DNA from: an uncultured Roseburia sp.
GTDB lineage: Bacteria > Bacillota > Clostridia > Lachnospirales > Lachnospiraceae
Assembly (NCBI GenBank): GCA_947649645.1
Contig: CANSSP010000010.1
Coordinates: 37,776 to 101,775 of the forward strand
Direction: 5' to 3'
DNA length: 64,000 nucleotides
Part shown: positions 34,530 through 44,705 of the stretch, one piece after another
Numbering within the stretch: position 1 is the first letter of the stretch
Layout of the letters: each line of letters begins with the position of its first letter
Translations under genes and position numbers: made by a program
Notes under the pieces: generated by a model
Seen by the model: the letters and a program-made list of their open reading frames with translations, nothing else
The model's database searches: none
What the model was told of the DNA's origin: nothing

Positions 34530-35825
34530 CTACCAGAGCGATGCCACATCTACTTTCAGCACTTTGTCAATCGGCGACGAACTGGTTCCACGCCCGTCCG
34601 TACCCTCAAAGTATTTCCGGCTCGCCGATTCAAAAAGCACAAAAACATGATTTCCTGCGATGGCTATCTCCTCGGAGCAGGGCGGCATCTCTACCCTGAC
34701 CCCCGGCGCATTCGGCCGGCGCGTCAGCATCAGAAGCGACGCGTAAACTTTGAGATAAGAAGAATTGTTCCTCCCATAGGATGTACTCAGATAAACCGAA
34801 CCCGTCTCGTCAAACGCAATTCCCTGAACTTTGCTCGGAATATTATAACTGCCGAGAGATACCAGCGTATCCTTTTCGAAATCATAACTGTAAGAAAGCA
34901 TCTGCGAGCCAAAGATCTTTGTGTGTGTCGCCACCCAGATCCTGCCCCCGTAACAGGTAATACAGGACGGCGTATTTTTCAGCCGGTATTCTGTTGACAC
35001 ATCTGCAATTTCACCGCCGTCCTCCACCGCCTTAAGGATATCTTTATAAGAAATCCGCTCCAGCGTACATGTCCCCGAATGGCAGACCCAGATATTGTCT
35101 CCGTCAAATGCAATCCCGCCGAGATGGCTGTTCTCCCGCATACACAGTGCCGTCAGATACCTGCCGTCCCGCCTGTCAAATACCAGAAGCGACCCCGGCA
35201 CTTCCGACTCCTCCGCATATGCGGAGATCAGAATAAATTCCGGCGTAAAACAAAGACCCTGAAGGCACTGCCCTACGCTGCTTATAATATGGTCCAGATA
35301 ATCCCTCTCTCTCGTCGAGGGCATACCCGGAATCGCAACCTCTTCCAGAAAACCATAACTGCATTCTTTCAGTTCCTTGTGATTTCTGTCGGACACACCG
35401 CCCGACTGGTAGGAGTACATCTCCACATTGTAGTGACTGTCGATGGCTCTTGTCCATTTCGCAAACAGCACCGCCTCTTTTGCACTTTCCCGGTTAATCT
35501 CCGTGACCTTATGCGTATAGCCGCTGTCTGCATACCACCCAGCAAAATTGTATCCTTCCCGCACCGGAATATCCGGTACAAAGGGCAGATCTTCCCGCAA
35601 AATATATTCCGGATTGCGCGCGCTGTTCGTGCCGCCGTTGAGCACATAAGAAATCTTAAGATCTGTTCCGCTCTCCTGCGTCGATGCAGCCGGCCCGCCG
35701 CAGGAAAAATGCAGCCTTAAGAGCGGTGCATGAAATCCCGGCAGACAGGACGAAATCACCTTTGGATCATTCAAAAGGAGGATAAAAACAGAACACACTG
35801 CAATGATTTCCCTGCATCGTTTCAC
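34530..35825 (-). CDS. Exported protein with InlB-type B repeat and beta-propeller-like region
   Basis: 431 residues from GTG 35825, which follows GGAGGGGAGAG. An N-terminal hydrophobic segment (IIAVCSVFILLLN) is a signal or anchor. Residues ~58-125 form an InlB/Listeria-Bacteroides repeat (FVPDIPVREGYNFAGWYADS...LFAKW). The rest is beta-rich with repeated strand motifs (LLVFDRRDGRYLTALCM, GIAFDGDNIWVCH, ITCYGGRIWVATH, GIAFDETGSVYLST), as in a propeller. It probably acts outside the membrane. It starts 45 nt after the EF-G paralogue stop and precedes the 634-residue gene, so the three may share transcripts. Confidence 0.65.
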   Translation of the reverse strand: MKRCREIIAVCSVFILLLNDPKVISSCLPGFHAPLLRLHFSCGGPAASTQESGTDLKISYVLNGGTNSARNPEYILREDLPFVPDIPVREGYNFAGWYADSGYTHKVTEINRESAKEAVLFAKWTRAIDSHYNVEMYSYQSGGVSDRNHKELKECSYGFLEEVAIPGMPSTRERDYLDHIISSVGQCLQGLCFTPEFILISAYAEESEVPGSLLVFDRRDGRYLTALCMRENSHLGGIAFDGDNIWVCHSGTCTLERISYKDILKAVEDGGEIADVSTEYRLKNTPSCITCYGGRIWVATHTKIFGSQMLSYSYDFEKDTLVSLGSYNIPSKVQGIAFDETGSVYLSTSYGRNNSSYLKVYASLLMLTRRPNAPGVRVEMPPCSEEIAIAGNHVFVLFESASRKYFEGTDGRGTSSSPIDKVLKVDVASLW

Positions 35826-35869
35826 TGTCTCTCCCCTCCTTTTTCGTGAATCACATAAACCGCCTTTGT

Positions 35870-37960
35870 CTACTCGTCGCCGCCATCCAATTTGGCCGCT
35901 CTCGCCTCAACTTCCTTCGTCTGAATATCAGACGGCGCCTGCTCATATCTTGCAAACTCAAAAGAAAATGTACCGCTGCCCCCCGTCATGGACCGGATAT
36001 CGGTGTTGTATCCGTACAGCTCCATATACGGAATATCCGCGATGATTTCCTGATAACCGTGTTCCGCCGGATTCATGCCGAGCACGCGGCCCCGCCGCTT
36101 GTTGAGATCGCCCATGATATCTCCGGTATATTTATCCGGCACCACGACTTTCAGAGATGCGATCGGCTCAAGCAGTACCGGCGACGCCTGCATAAAGCCC
36201 TTTTTGAACGCCTGGATCGTCGCTACCTTAAAAGCCATCTCGGAGGAATCCACCGGGTGATAGGAACCGTCGTAGAGAACCGCCTTAACCCCCACAACCG
36301 GGTATGCCGCCATCGGGCCTTTTAAAACGGCTTCCTGAACGCCTTTTTCGACTGCCGGGAAATAATTTTTCGGGACAGCGCCGCCCACCACGCACTGATC
36401 AAAGACATATGCCGTCTCGAGATCGCCCGACGGCTCAAACGTCATCTTGACATGACCGTACTGTCCGTGTCCGCCGGACTGCTTTTTATATTTGTACTCA
36501 ACGTCCGCTTTCTTGCGGATGGTCTCACGAAAAGCAACCTTTGGCCTGCTCAGTTCAATTTCTACTTTATAGCGCTCAAAAAGCTTGCTCACGACGACGT
36601 CAAGGTGCTGGTCTCCCATCCCGTAGAGCAGTGTCTGGCCGTTCTCGCTGTCATTGACTGCCTTTAAGGTGAGATCCTCCGCCATCAGCTTCTGCAGTGC
36701 CTGGGAAATCTTATCTTCATCGCCCTTATTTTTTGCCTTATACCGTTTGTATGTATAGGGTGTGGAGATGGAGGTCCGAATATACAGGATGGGATTCGCT
36801 TTTGTCGACAAAGAATCCGTAGTCGTCGCGGACGTCAGCTTCGCCAGCGCACCGATGTCCCCGGCGTGCAGTTCTTTTACCTCCTCCGGCTTATTGCCGC
36901 GGAGCACATAAAGCTTGCCGACCTTCTCCTCAACATCCTTGTGGTGATTAAACAGCACGTCGTCCGATTTCAGCACGCCCGAATTAACCTTGATAAGAGA
37001 ATATTTTCCAATAAACGGATCTGCAATCGTCTTCCAGATATAGGCAGATTTCGGCTTTGCAAAATCATAGTCCGCATTATATACTTCGTTGGATTTTGCA
37101 TTGATCCCGGCGCAGGCACGTTTTTCCGGACTCGGAAGATATTTCACAATATCAACCATCAGCGTATACATTCCTCTCGCCAGCAGATTCGAGCCCATCA
37201 GAACCGGGACGATGCTCCCGTCCGCCACGTTCACGCGGAGCGCCTGGCGGATCTCGTCTTCCGAAAACTCCTCGCCGTTAAAATACCGGTCCATAAACTC
37301 TTCACTCGTCTCGGCCACCGCCTCCATCAGCGCTTCTCTGCAGAGCTGCAGATTCTCGATCGAATAATCCGGCACATCCGTCTTTTCAACCTCGCCGTTG
37401 TCCTTCCAGCGCTTTGCCCGCTGCTGCAGCACATTGACATATCCCACAAACTGTCCGTTTTCCCGGATCGGCAGATGGAACGGCGCAATGCGCTTTCCAT
37501 ACATCTCCTGCAGATCGGCCACCACCTGCCGGTAGCTGGCCTCATCGATATCCATGTCCGTGACGAAAACCATGCGCGGCAGCTTGTATTTCTCACACAT
37601 CTCCCACGCCTTCTTCGTGCCCACCTCGATTCCGGCCTTGCCGGAGACGACAATAATCGCTGCGTCCGCAACCGCGACGGCTTCCTCCGCCTCTCCTGTA
37701 AAATCAAAAAATCCCGGCGTGTCAAGAATATTGATCTTTGTATCCTCCCACGGAATCGGAACCACGGAAGTGCTGATTGAAAAATGGCGCTTTATCTCTT
37801 CTTTGTCATAATCGCTTATGGTGTTGCCGTCTGTGACCTTTCCCATGCGCGTCGTCATCCCTGCAAGATATGCCATCGCTTCCACGAGGCTCGTCTTGCC
37901 ACATCCCCCGTGGCCGAGTAAGACCACATTGCGAATCTTGTCCGTTGTGTAAACATTCAT
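35870..37960 (-). CDS. Elongation factor G paralogue (EF-G2-like translational GTPase)
   Basis: 696 residues with all EF-G domains: P-loop GHGGCGKTSL, G3 DTPGFFDF, domain II, domain III (GMGDQHLDVVV), domain IV (SGGHGQYGHVKM) and domain V. It is not placed with str-operon genes and differs from canonical EF-G. The switch I region has HFSISTSVVPI, and the G4 motif reads TDMD instead of NKxD. Such paralogues occur widely in Clostridia; roles in ribosome recycling, or none in canonical translocation, are known for EF-G2 types. A promoter lies at 38065-38037. Confidence 0.88.
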   Translation of the reverse strand: MNVYTTDKIRNVVLLGHGGCGKTSLVEAMAYLAGMTTRMGKVTDGNTISDYDKEEIKRHFSISTSVVPIPWEDTKINILDTPGFFDFTGEAEEAVAVADAAIIVVSGKAGIEVGTKKAWEMCEKYKLPRMVFVTDMDIDEASYRQVVADLQEMYGKRIAPFHLPIRENGQFVGYVNVLQQRAKRWKDNGEVEKTDVPDYSIENLQLCREALMEAVAETSEEFMDRYFNGEEFSEDEIRQALRVNVADGSIVPVLMGSNLLARGMYTLMVDIVKYLPSPEKRACAGINAKSNEVYNADYDFAKPKSAYIWKTIADPFIGKYSLIKVNSGVLKSDDVLFNHHKDVEEKVGKLYVLRGNKPEEVKELHAGDIGALAKLTSATTTDSLSTKANPILYIRTSISTPYTYKRYKAKNKGDEDKISQALQKLMAEDLTLKAVNDSENGQTLLYGMGDQHLDVVVSKLFERYKVEIELSRPKVAFRETIRKKADVEYKYKKQSGGHGQYGHVKMTFEPSGDLETAYVFDQCVVGGAVPKNYFPAVEKGVQEAVLKGPMAAYPVVGVKAVLYDGSYHPVDSSEMAFKVATIQAFKKGFMQASPVLLEPIASLKVVVPDKYTGDIMGDLNKRRGRVLGMNPAEHGYQEIIADIPYMELYGYNTDIRSMTGGSGTFSFEFARYEQAPSDIQTKEVEARAAKLDGGDE

Positions 37961-38036
37961 AGCAAGCCCTCCATATATTTATTATGCAGACCGTCAGAAT
38001 CCCATACGTTTTTTCTGCGATTTGCTGTATGTCTAT

Positions 38037-38065
38037 ATTTTACTAAATATCCGGCGTTATTACAA
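38037..38065 (-). promoter_or_regulatory. Promoter of the EF-G paralogue
   Basis: Minus strand TTGTAA (38065-38060), 17-nt spacer, TAAAAT (38042-38037). Confidence 0.65.
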
Positions 38066-38120
38066 CTTATTTATTCATTTTCAACAAACAATTTACGGAC
38101 AGGGCGCGCATGCACACGAC

Positions 38121-38150
38121 AAAAAAACTGCCGCTCCTGCGACAGTTTTT
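38121..38150 (-). terminator. Terminator of rpsU
   Basis: Stem AACTGtCGC/GCGgCAGTT with loop AGGA and a run of T on the minus strand, 10 nt past the rpsU stop. Confidence 0.85.
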
Positions 38151-38159
38151 CTGGCCTGA

Positions 38160-38336
38160 TTAATTGTATTTCCTTTTTCTTGCTGCTTCGGATTTCTTCT
38201 TGCGTTTTACGCTCGGTTTTTCGTAGTGTTCTCTTTTGCGAATCTCCTGCTGAATACCGGCTTTTGCGCAGTTTCGCTTGAAACGGCGTAAAGCGCTGTC
38301 CAAAGTCTCGTTCTCTTTTACAATCACACTCGACAT
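38160..38336 (-). CDS. rpsU: 30S ribosomal protein bS21
   Basis: 58 residues: [20 protein letters not shown] at the start, [14 protein letters not shown] in the middle, and the basic end ARKRKYN. Start ATG 38336 with GGAGGGAGG ahead. It is a small-subunit protein near the anti-Shine-Dalgarno end of 16S rRNA. It forms a single-gene unit with its own promoter and terminator. Confidence 0.96.
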   Translation of the reverse strand: MSSVIVKENETLDSALRRFKRNCAKAGIQQEIRKREHYEKPSVKRKKKSEAARKRKYN

Positions 38337-38414
38337 TATCCCACACCTAACCTCCCTCCAGTTGCGTATTGTGCATATTCAACTGTTTGGGTCATTTTCA
38401 TTGCACTGCTTTAT

Positions 38415-38442
38415 ATTATATCACACTTTCTCTTTTCGTCAA
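38415..38442 (-). promoter_or_regulatory. Promoter of rpsU
   Basis: Minus strand TTGACG (38442-38437), 16-nt spacer, TATAAT (38420-38415). Confidence 0.8.
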
Positions 38443-38473
38443 TGTTTTTTTTTCTTTTCTTACAAAAAACCCT

Positions 38474-40462
38474 TTATTCAAACCGGAACCGCCCAATCAG
38501 CGCTTTTAGCTGCGTGGCCTGTGCAGAAAGTTCTTCGCTTGACGCCGCGCTCTCCTGCGCGGTCGCAGAATTTGTCTCCACCACAACCGCAATCTGGTTT
38601 ACGCCCGTAGCAATCTGCTCTGCCGCTTCCGCCTGCCTGTCCGACGCTTCGGCGATCCCGTCGACTGCCTCCCGCACCATATGTGCTTTTTCTACAACCT
38701 GGTCTAAAGATTCCGCCGTGATTTTAGTCAGATTTGTACCGTCCTCGACTGCCCGTATCGCATTCTGTATCAGCTGTGCCGTACTCCGCGCCGAGTCGGC
38801 CGTCTGTTCCGCAAGGCTCCGCACCTCGTCTGCGACGACCGCAAATCCCTTGCCGGCTTCTCCCGCTCTCGCAGCCTCAATCGCCGCATTTAGGGACAGA
38901 AGATTTGTCTGGGAAGCAATCTCCTCAATCGCCTTCATGATATTGGCAATCTCATTGGACGCATCCGTAATGCGCCCCATCGCCATCGTCATCTCCTGCA
39001 TATGGTTGTTGCTCTCCTGAATACTGTAATCCATCTCGCCGACAATATTTTTCACCTCATTCGCCTGCTTTGCATTCTGCGAAATCTTATTGGAAATATC
39101 TTCCACCGTGGCCGTCAGCTCTTCAATCGAGCTGGCCTGATCGCTGGCTCCCTCGGCCAGTGACTGCGACGCGCCTGCCATATCATCGGAACCTTTTGAC
39201 ACCTGCACCGCATTCCCGTCAATCTCACGCATCGTCTCATTGAGTGCGGAAACAATTCCGCGGAAAGAAACGCCGATCTGAGAGAAATTTCCCTTGTAAT
39301 CTTTTGAGACATCCACGGTAAAATTGCCGTTGGAAAGCTCCTCAAGATTATCGCTGATATCACGGATAATGCTGTTTAAAGTCCCTATTGTGGACCGCAG
39401 GGAATCCATCAGCGTCTCCGTCTCGTCGTTGGTGCGAATCGCCGGCGTCTCCGCAACGAGATCCCCTTCCTCCAGGAGCCTGAGCCTGTCCACACACTGC
39501 TCAATGGGCTGTGCAATCCGCTGACCCAGTATTTTACTGATACGCAGTCCGATCAGTGTAAACAGAATCATCATCACAATCGTGGCAGCAAGCGAAATAT
39601 AAAACATCATAAGAAACTCATTGCGGACTGCAACGACCGCAATAGACCATCCCGGTGTCTCGGGCACAGGAGAAAATGTCACGATTTTCGTCTTTCCGCC
39701 GTACGTATAACTCCCGACGCCGTCCTCTCCGCTTATCATCCGCTCCACAATCTGTCCTGCTTTCCTAAGCCCCCGGTTTGTTTTCCCCTCTTCGATCAGA
39801 TTCTCCACTCCGACCAGAGACGAGTCAATGTCTGCGATCGTCGTGCCGCTCTGATCTACCATAAAGGCCGTTCCCTGCTTTCCCACCTTGATGGAGCGCA
39901 TAATATCGTCCAGTGTCTCACCGTTCGGAACAAACACAACCGCCCCGATTACCGTCGTGTGCGGCATGCCGTCTTTCCACAGGGGCGCCGACACTTCAAA
40001 ATGCACCTGCTGTGCATCTGCGTCAAACACCGGCGTGGAAACATATGTATTGCCTTTCATTGCTTCTGCGAAAAAATCTTTCTGTGAAAAATCCTCCCCG
40101 GTAAAAATATTGGTTCCTTTCTCATCGAGAATAAACCCGTCTACCAGCTCATGATCCTTGACCTTGATATCAATCAGTTCCTTCTTTTCCTCCACAGACC
40201 GCCCGGGATCCGCAAGCCTCGTAAGGCTTCCCGTCTCGTATGCTATCGCGACAAATTCATCCATCGACTCCATAATCATATCCGCTGCGATCGCCGACGT
40301 CTCATTCATCACCCGCTGCATCGTGGAAACGGAAGCCATAAAACAGCATGCTATCCCCACGACCCCAAGTATTACATTAAAAATAACCACCATACGCGCG
40401 ACATTGCCCGAAATCTTCTTTTCTATGCCATAAGCGCTCTTCTTTTTTCCAGAAACTTTCAA
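38474..40462 (-). CDS. Methyl-accepting chemotaxis protein with dCache sensor
   Basis: About 662 residues from TTG 40462 (GGGTGG 8 nt ahead); the frame stays open to 40531, so the start is uncertain. Order: cytoplasmic tail, TM1 ([17 protein letters not shown]), extracytoplasmic Cache sensor (~60-290), TM2 ([15 protein letters not shown]), HAMP (~330-385) and signalling domain with the hairpin tip [21 protein letters not shown]. It senses an external ligand and controls CheA; the ligand cannot be read from the sequence. No chemotaxis gene neighbours. Confidence 0.93.
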   Translation of the reverse strand: MKVSGKKKSAYGIEKKISGNVARMVVIFNVILGVVGIACCFMASVSTMQRVMNETSAIAADMIMESMDEFVAIAYETGSLTRLADPGRSVEEKKELIDIKVKDHELVDGFILDEKGTNIFTGEDFSQKDFFAEAMKGNTYVSTPVFDADAQQVHFEVSAPLWKDGMPHTTVIGAVVFVPNGETLDDIMRSIKVGKQGTAFMVDQSGTTIADIDSSLVGVENLIEEGKTNRGLRKAGQIVERMISGEDGVGSYTYGGKTKIVTFSPVPETPGWSIAVVAVRNEFLMMFYISLAATIVMMILFTLIGLRISKILGQRIAQPIEQCVDRLRLLEEGDLVAETPAIRTNDETETLMDSLRSTIGTLNSIIRDISDNLEELSNGNFTVDVSKDYKGNFSQIGVSFRGIVSALNETMREIDGNAVQVSKGSDDMAGASQSLAEGASDQASSIEELTATVEDISNKISQNAKQANEVKNIVGEMDYSIQESNNHMQEMTMAMGRITDASNEIANIMKAIEEIASQTNLLSLNAAIEAARAGEAGKGFAVVADEVRSLAEQTADSARSTAQLIQNAIRAVEDGTNLTKITAESLDQVVEKAHMVREAVDGIAEASDRQAEAAEQIATGVNQIAVVVETNSATAQESAASSEELSAQATQLKALIGRFRFE

Positions 40463-40561
40463 AATTACATCCACCCTTTCTTTTTCGTCGGCAGTCTGTC
40501 CGCAAAAGACAGCTCCGTCCGCCTTTACCACGCTAATACTATCACATTTCCTGTCTGGTTT

Positions 40562-41683
40562 TCAATAATGACATCCCATATCTTTCAAAATTTTCTCCAG
40601 AACCTCTTTTTTCTTCTGCCCGTCATCCCTCCCCATGCCAACCGCAATCCGCACAGCCGTCTCCGATATCCCCGCATTCTTAAGAAACGCCGCATCCTCC
40701 GCCGTCTGCATCCCGTTCCTGTAATGATATATCGTCCGGTTCATCCGATCAAATAACCGGATAAGTTCCCTGAATCTGTTCTCACGCTCTAAAATACTTT
40801 GTCCATACGCCTGCCTTTCCATGCCTGCCGTAGCGATAATCTGCATGGAAAGCCGCAGCTCCCCCGTCACGTCCGAAGCTTCCATCAGCACATCGGGCCT
40901 CTCTTCCCTGCGCCTAAGAAAATAATCTTTCGCTCCGTTTACGTCCCTGCGAAAAAAATATTCCGCCAGTCTCTCCTTCATCTCTTTTGTCTCCGCTTTC
41001 TCGCCGAGCATGCCGACTTTGCATTCGAGTACTTTTAGCTGTTTTACCGTTACCCAGACCAGCAGCAGAAACTCCGAAATAAACCCGAACACCCTTTTGT
41101 GGTAGGCATCCTCCCCCGTTTCCAGTTCAATCCGGTCTGCCACGGCGAAAAAAATATCAAACAGCCACTCGCAGTATGCGTCAAACAGCGGCCTGGATGT
41201 GACAAGAATATTTCCGAAATACGTTTCTGTGCCGTTTACAAGCGAAAGAAACGCCTCATAATACTGAGGATGACGCTCTTTTATGACCGTTCCGGTCATA
41301 TCCAGTGCTTTTCTGTTGTGGTTTGCGCAGAATCCATCATAATAAGAATTATTCAGCTTTACACGCTTCGTCGTGATCACATCATAATCCTGAAGCAGAC
41401 GCGCATACGCAGCCCTGGTAAAAATTTTTTCCTGGTCATCGATCAGATACCTTCGGTAATGACAGGTTCCGATGTAATCGAGAGCCGGACCGTTTTTCCA
41501 GAGCCAGTAAAACCCTGTAAGTTCGCTGTAATAACAGTTCCGTTCTGATATATTCTCCCCGGTATCGTCGCCGGGCAGCCCCAGATCCCGCGCGCACGCC
41601 CTGCCGACATGAAGGGGTACGTACATGGGATCGGGCCAGACTTCAAAACGCCTGTGTGTCATAACATAAATCCGGATATCCAT
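40562..41683 (-). CDS. DUF4422 domain protein (glycan-biosynthesis type)
   Basis: 373 residues from ATG 41683 (AGGA upstream; an earlier ATG at 41698 is less well placed). The DUF4422 domain covers ~1-230, with IYVMTHRRFEVWPDPMY, ENISERNCYYSELTGFYWLW and YIGTCHYRRYL. Family members are usually found in capsule or surface polysaccharide clusters and are suspected glycosyltransferases. The C-terminal ~140 residues are helical. No glycan genes are adjacent. Confidence 0.8.
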   Translation of the reverse strand: MDIRIYVMTHRRFEVWPDPMYVPLHVGRACARDLGLPGDDTGENISERNCYYSELTGFYWLWKNGPALDYIGTCHYRRYLIDDQEKIFTRAAYARLLQDYDVITTKRVKLNNSYYDGFCANHNRKALDMTGTVIKERHPQYYEAFLSLVNGTETYFGNILVTSRPLFDAYCEWLFDIFFAVADRIELETGEDAYHKRVFGFISEFLLLVWVTVKQLKVLECKVGMLGEKAETKEMKERLAEYFFRRDVNGAKDYFLRRREERPDVLMEASDVTGELRLSMQIIATAGMERQAYGQSILERENRFRELIRLFDRMNRTIYHYRNGMQTAEDAAFLKNAGISETAVRIAVGMGRDDGQKKKEVLEKILKDMGCHY

Positions 41684-41844
41684 CTGACGCTTCCTCATTT
41701 CCTGTTTTTTCAGATTTTAGCACATCTGTGCCTTCTTTTCCAGTGACAAAACACGGGCGGATCGTTTCCCCCGCCTTCTCCTTCTTAACCCGGGCACGCT
41801 CCCGCCCGTATCTTTCTGAATTGTAAGCGGTATGCTTTCACCAT

Positions 41845-41887
41845 AAAAAACAGCCTCCGCCGCATACAATGCGGTTTTGGAGGCTGC
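41845..41887 (-). terminator. Terminator of the lactate dehydrogenase gene
   Basis: Minus strand CAGCCTCC ... GGAGGCTG with TTTTTT after it; the loop holds a second small hairpin (CCGCAT/ATGCGG). Confidence 0.85.
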
Positions 41888-41891
41888 CTTC

Positions 41892-42854
41892 TCACACGTT
41901 ATGTTCGTCATGTATCATCTGATTCACTTTCTTTAACACATCCGCCGATTTCTTTAAAAGGTCCTGCTCTTCTTCGTCCAGGGAAATCGGAATCACATCC
42001 TCCACCCCGTCCTTTCCGAGAATGGCCGGCATGCTCAGCACGATATCCTCCATGCCATACAGCCCGTGCATCATCGATGATACCGGAAGAATTGACTGCT
42101 CATTGCGGACAATGCATTCACAGATACGCTTGACGGCCATGGCTATCCCGTAATACGTAGCCTGCTTTTTCTCTATGATCTCATAAGCGCTGTTTTTTAC
42201 TTCTTCATAAATCCGGTCTTCTGATTCCTCGTGCGCAAAATGGCCGCGCATCTCGCAGAAATCACTGAGCCGGACACCCGATACATTTGCGCTGGACCAG
42301 GCCGCAAGCTCGCTGTCCCCGTGCTCTCCGATGATAAACGCATGCACACTCCGGTTATCCACGCCCAGATGCTCTCCGATCAGATATTTCAGACGCGCCG
42401 TGTCCAGGACCGTTCCGGAACCGATCACGCGGTGGGCCGGAAAACCGGACAGTTTTATCGCCGTGTAAGTCAGGATATCGACCGGATTTGAGACGATCAG
42501 AAGAATCCCTTCGCAGCCACGCCGCGCGATTTCCGGAATTATGCTCTTAAATACCTCGACATTTTTGTGGATCAGGTCAAGCCTCGTCTCGTCCGGCTTC
42601 TGATTTGCCCCTGCAGTCACGATAATAACGCCTGCATCCACAATATCGTCGTAATCTCCCGCATAGATTCTGACCGGACGCGCAAATGGAAGGCCGTGGC
42701 TGATATCAAGCGCCTCTCCCTCCGCCCTGTCACGGTTCACGTCGATCATGACCATTTCCGAAAATATTCCGCTCTGCATCAGTGCAAATGCTGCCGAAGA
42801 ACCGACAAAACCGCAGCCGATCATCGCTGCTTTACCTCTGTTTATCTTTTCCAT
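41892..42854 (-). CDS. ldh: L-lactate dehydrogenase (NAD-dependent)
   Basis: 320 residues. Rossmann motif GCGFVGSSAAF, the substrate loop region NQKPDETRLDL (catalytic Arg before it), NPVDILTY, and the active-site histidine in GEHGDSELAAW. It reduces pyruvate to lactate during fermentation. Malate dehydrogenase is the alternative in the family; the Q in GANQKPDETR favours lactate. Single-gene unit with terminator. Confidence 0.92.
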   Translation of the reverse strand: MEKINRGKAAMIGCGFVGSSAAFALMQSGIFSEMVMIDVNRDRAEGEALDISHGLPFARPVRIYAGDYDDIVDAGVIIVTAGANQKPDETRLDLIHKNVEVFKSIIPEIARRGCEGILLIVSNPVDILTYTAIKLSGFPAHRVIGSGTVLDTARLKYLIGEHLGVDNRSVHAFIIGEHGDSELAAWSSANVSGVRLSDFCEMRGHFAHEESEDRIYEEVKNSAYEIIEKKQATYYGIAMAVKRICECIVRNEQSILPVSSMMHGLYGMEDIVLSMPAILGKDGVEDVIPISLDEEEQDLLKKSADVLKKVNQMIHDEHNV

Positions 42855-42940
42855 ATGCCTCTCCTTTCACCAACATAGATTATGCCCGTTTCCGGCTTTC
42901 TTATCACATTTTTCCGGCTGCGATTCTTATCTTTCACGGT

Positions 42941-43810
42941 TCAGGATAAGCCGCAGGCCCCGCAGCCGGACGGCGTGGCGGCGCATCCCCCCAGAGCAGT
43001 CTCTCTGAGTTCATAAGGTATCTTTTTTCCGACAAGATACATCGTATCAAGCATCTCGTCAAAGGAGATCAGCTGACGTATCCCCGAAAGTGCGATTTCG
43101 GCCGCAATCAAGGCATTGGCTACCCCGGCCGCATTGCGGTTCTGGCAGGGATATTCTACAAGCCCCCGCACCGGATCGCAGACCAGCCCGAGCATATTCA
43201 TCAGAACCGTGGACGCGGCATACAGGCTCTGCTGCGGCGTGCCTTCCATCAGCTCCACCGCCGCAGACGCCGCCATTGCGGCCGCAACGCCCGCTTCGGC
43301 CTGGCAGCCGCCGACAGCCCCGGCCACTGTGGCATTGCGCATGGCAAGATAACCGATGGCGCCGGCATTAAACAGTACGTCCCGCACGCGTTCGTCCGGG
43401 TAATTGTATTTCTGCTGCAGCGACAGCAGCAGCCCTGGAACGACGCCCGCAGAGCCCGCCGTCGGCGCCGCGACGATCAGCCCCATGGACGCGTTGACTT
43501 CCAGAACTGCCATTGCATAGGTGATCCCGCGGCTTAAGACGTCGCCGCCGATGTCCATCCCGTCCCTGCAGCGCCTCTCCAGCTTCGCCGCTTCGCCGCC
43601 GATGAGCCCGCCCATGGATTTTATCGGTGACTTTAACGGCGTAAACGCAGACTGCTTCATAATATCAAGCGCTCTCTCCATCCGGCGGCAGACCTTATCC
43701 ATCGCCGTCTCACCCAGCTCACATTCTCTCTGCTTCATTACGTCCGAAATCAGACACTGCCCTGCACCGCATAATTCCAGCAGATCTTTCGCACTTTTAA
43801 AATCCGTCAT
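42941..43810 (-). CDS. sdaAA: L-serine ammonia-lyase, Fe-S dependent, alpha subunit
   Basis: 289 residues from ATG 43810 behind AGGGGGGAAG; the gene overlaps the beta-subunit end by 14 nt. The conserved cysteines for the 4Fe-4S cluster are visible: GGCQAEAG, CDPVRGLVEYPCQNRN. The Gly/Ala-rich APTAGSAGVVPGLL segment and Cys-containing C-terminus (GCAATPSGCGACGLS) are typical. With SdaAB it deaminates serine to pyruvate and ammonia in the cytosol. Confidence 0.95.
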   Translation of the reverse strand: MTDFKSAKDLLELCGAGQCLISDVMKQRECELGETAMDKVCRRMERALDIMKQSAFTPLKSPIKSMGGLIGGEAAKLERRCRDGMDIGGDVLSRGITYAMAVLEVNASMGLIVAAPTAGSAGVVPGLLLSLQQKYNYPDERVRDVLFNAGAIGYLAMRNATVAGAVGGCQAEAGVAAAMAASAAVELMEGTPQQSLYAASTVLMNMLGLVCDPVRGLVEYPCQNRNAAGVANALIAAEIALSGIRQLISFDEMLDTMYLVGKKIPYELRETALGGCAATPSGCGACGLS

Positions 43811-44498
43811 CTGCTTCCCCCCTGTTTTCCTCTTTCTGGACAATCATCACATCCATAATACCGGGATTTTCCAGAAGCTCATCCTGTATATCGGCACAGA
43901 GCAGATCGTCCGTCTCGACGATCGTATAAGCTTTCTGTCCTCTGGACTCCCTGAAAATGCGCATAAACGCAATATTGATCTTTTTATCGCCAAGACATCT
44001 TGTGATGTGCGCCGCCACGCCGGGCTTGTCCTGCTGGATGATAATCAGGGCATTGTACTCGCCGGTGAAATCCACCTGTACCTGATTGATCCGCACTATC
44101 CGGACCTTCCCGCCGCCCAGGGATTCCCCTCTCACCGTCATCGTCTCCCCGTTTTCGCCCGTCATCCTTATGTCGACCGTATTCGGATGCACGTCCGTCT
44201 CCTTCTCGTCAACATGGAAACAAAATTCAATCCCGCGCTCCCTGGCAATGGAAAACGAATCGCGGATTCTGACATCGTCTGTGGAAAATCCCATGATTCC
44301 GCCCAGAAGCGCCCGGTCCGTCCCATGTCCGCGATAAGTTCTTGCAAAAGAGCCGTACAGGGTAAACACGGCCTTCACAAGTGTACCGCTCTTCATCTTC
44401 TGCGCCAGATACGCGATCGCACAGGCCCCGGCGGTGTGGGAACTGGAAGGTCCGATCATATTCGGGCCGATTACGTCAAACACACTGATAAATGCCAT
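43797..44498 (-). CDS. sdaAB: L-serine ammonia-lyase, Fe-S dependent, beta subunit
   Basis: 233 residues from ATG 44498 (AGAGGAACGCA ahead). SDH_beta domain with IGPNMIGPSSSHTAGA, then a C-terminal ACT domain (ALIIIQQDKPGVAAHITRCL). The two-subunit form is common in Bacillota. Confidence 0.95.
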   Translation of the reverse strand: MAFISVFDVIGPNMIGPSSSHTAGACAIAYLAQKMKSGTLVKAVFTLYGSFARTYRGHGTDRALLGGIMGFSTDDVRIRDSFSIARERGIEFCFHVDEKETDVHPNTVDIRMTGENGETMTVRGESLGGGKVRIVRINQVQVDFTGEYNALIIIQQDKPGVAAHITRCLGDKKINIAFMRIFRESRGQKAYTIVETDDLLCADIQDELLENPGIMDVMIVQKEENRGEADDGF

Positions 44499-44616
44499 TG
44501 CGTTCCTCTCCATCTCTTAATTTTAGAAATACAGTCTGCCAGTCTCCACCCTGGCACTGCTTTATGGACATTGTAGCACTTACATTCACATAAATCAAAT
44601 GAAATCGATTCTTTTT

Positions 44617-44630
44617 CGAATATTTGTTCG
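44617..44630. promoter_or_regulatory. LexA (SOS) box upstream of the Y-family polymerase
   Basis: CGAATATTTGTTCG, one base from a perfect inverted repeat and a good fit to the Bacillota SOS box CGAAC-N4-GTTCG. It lies 9 bp before the -35 box. Confidence 0.75.
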
Positions 44631-44639
44631 ATTTTTGTA

Positions 44640-44668
44640 TTTACATTTCCGCATGCATCTGCTATAGT
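44640..44668 (+). promoter_or_regulatory. Promoter of the Y-family polymerase gene
   Basis: TTTACA (44640-44645), 17-nt spacer, TATAGT (44663-44668). Confidence 0.75.
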
Positions 44669-44705
44669 GTCATCAGGTCATACAGCATCCATGAAAGGAG
44701 CCTCC

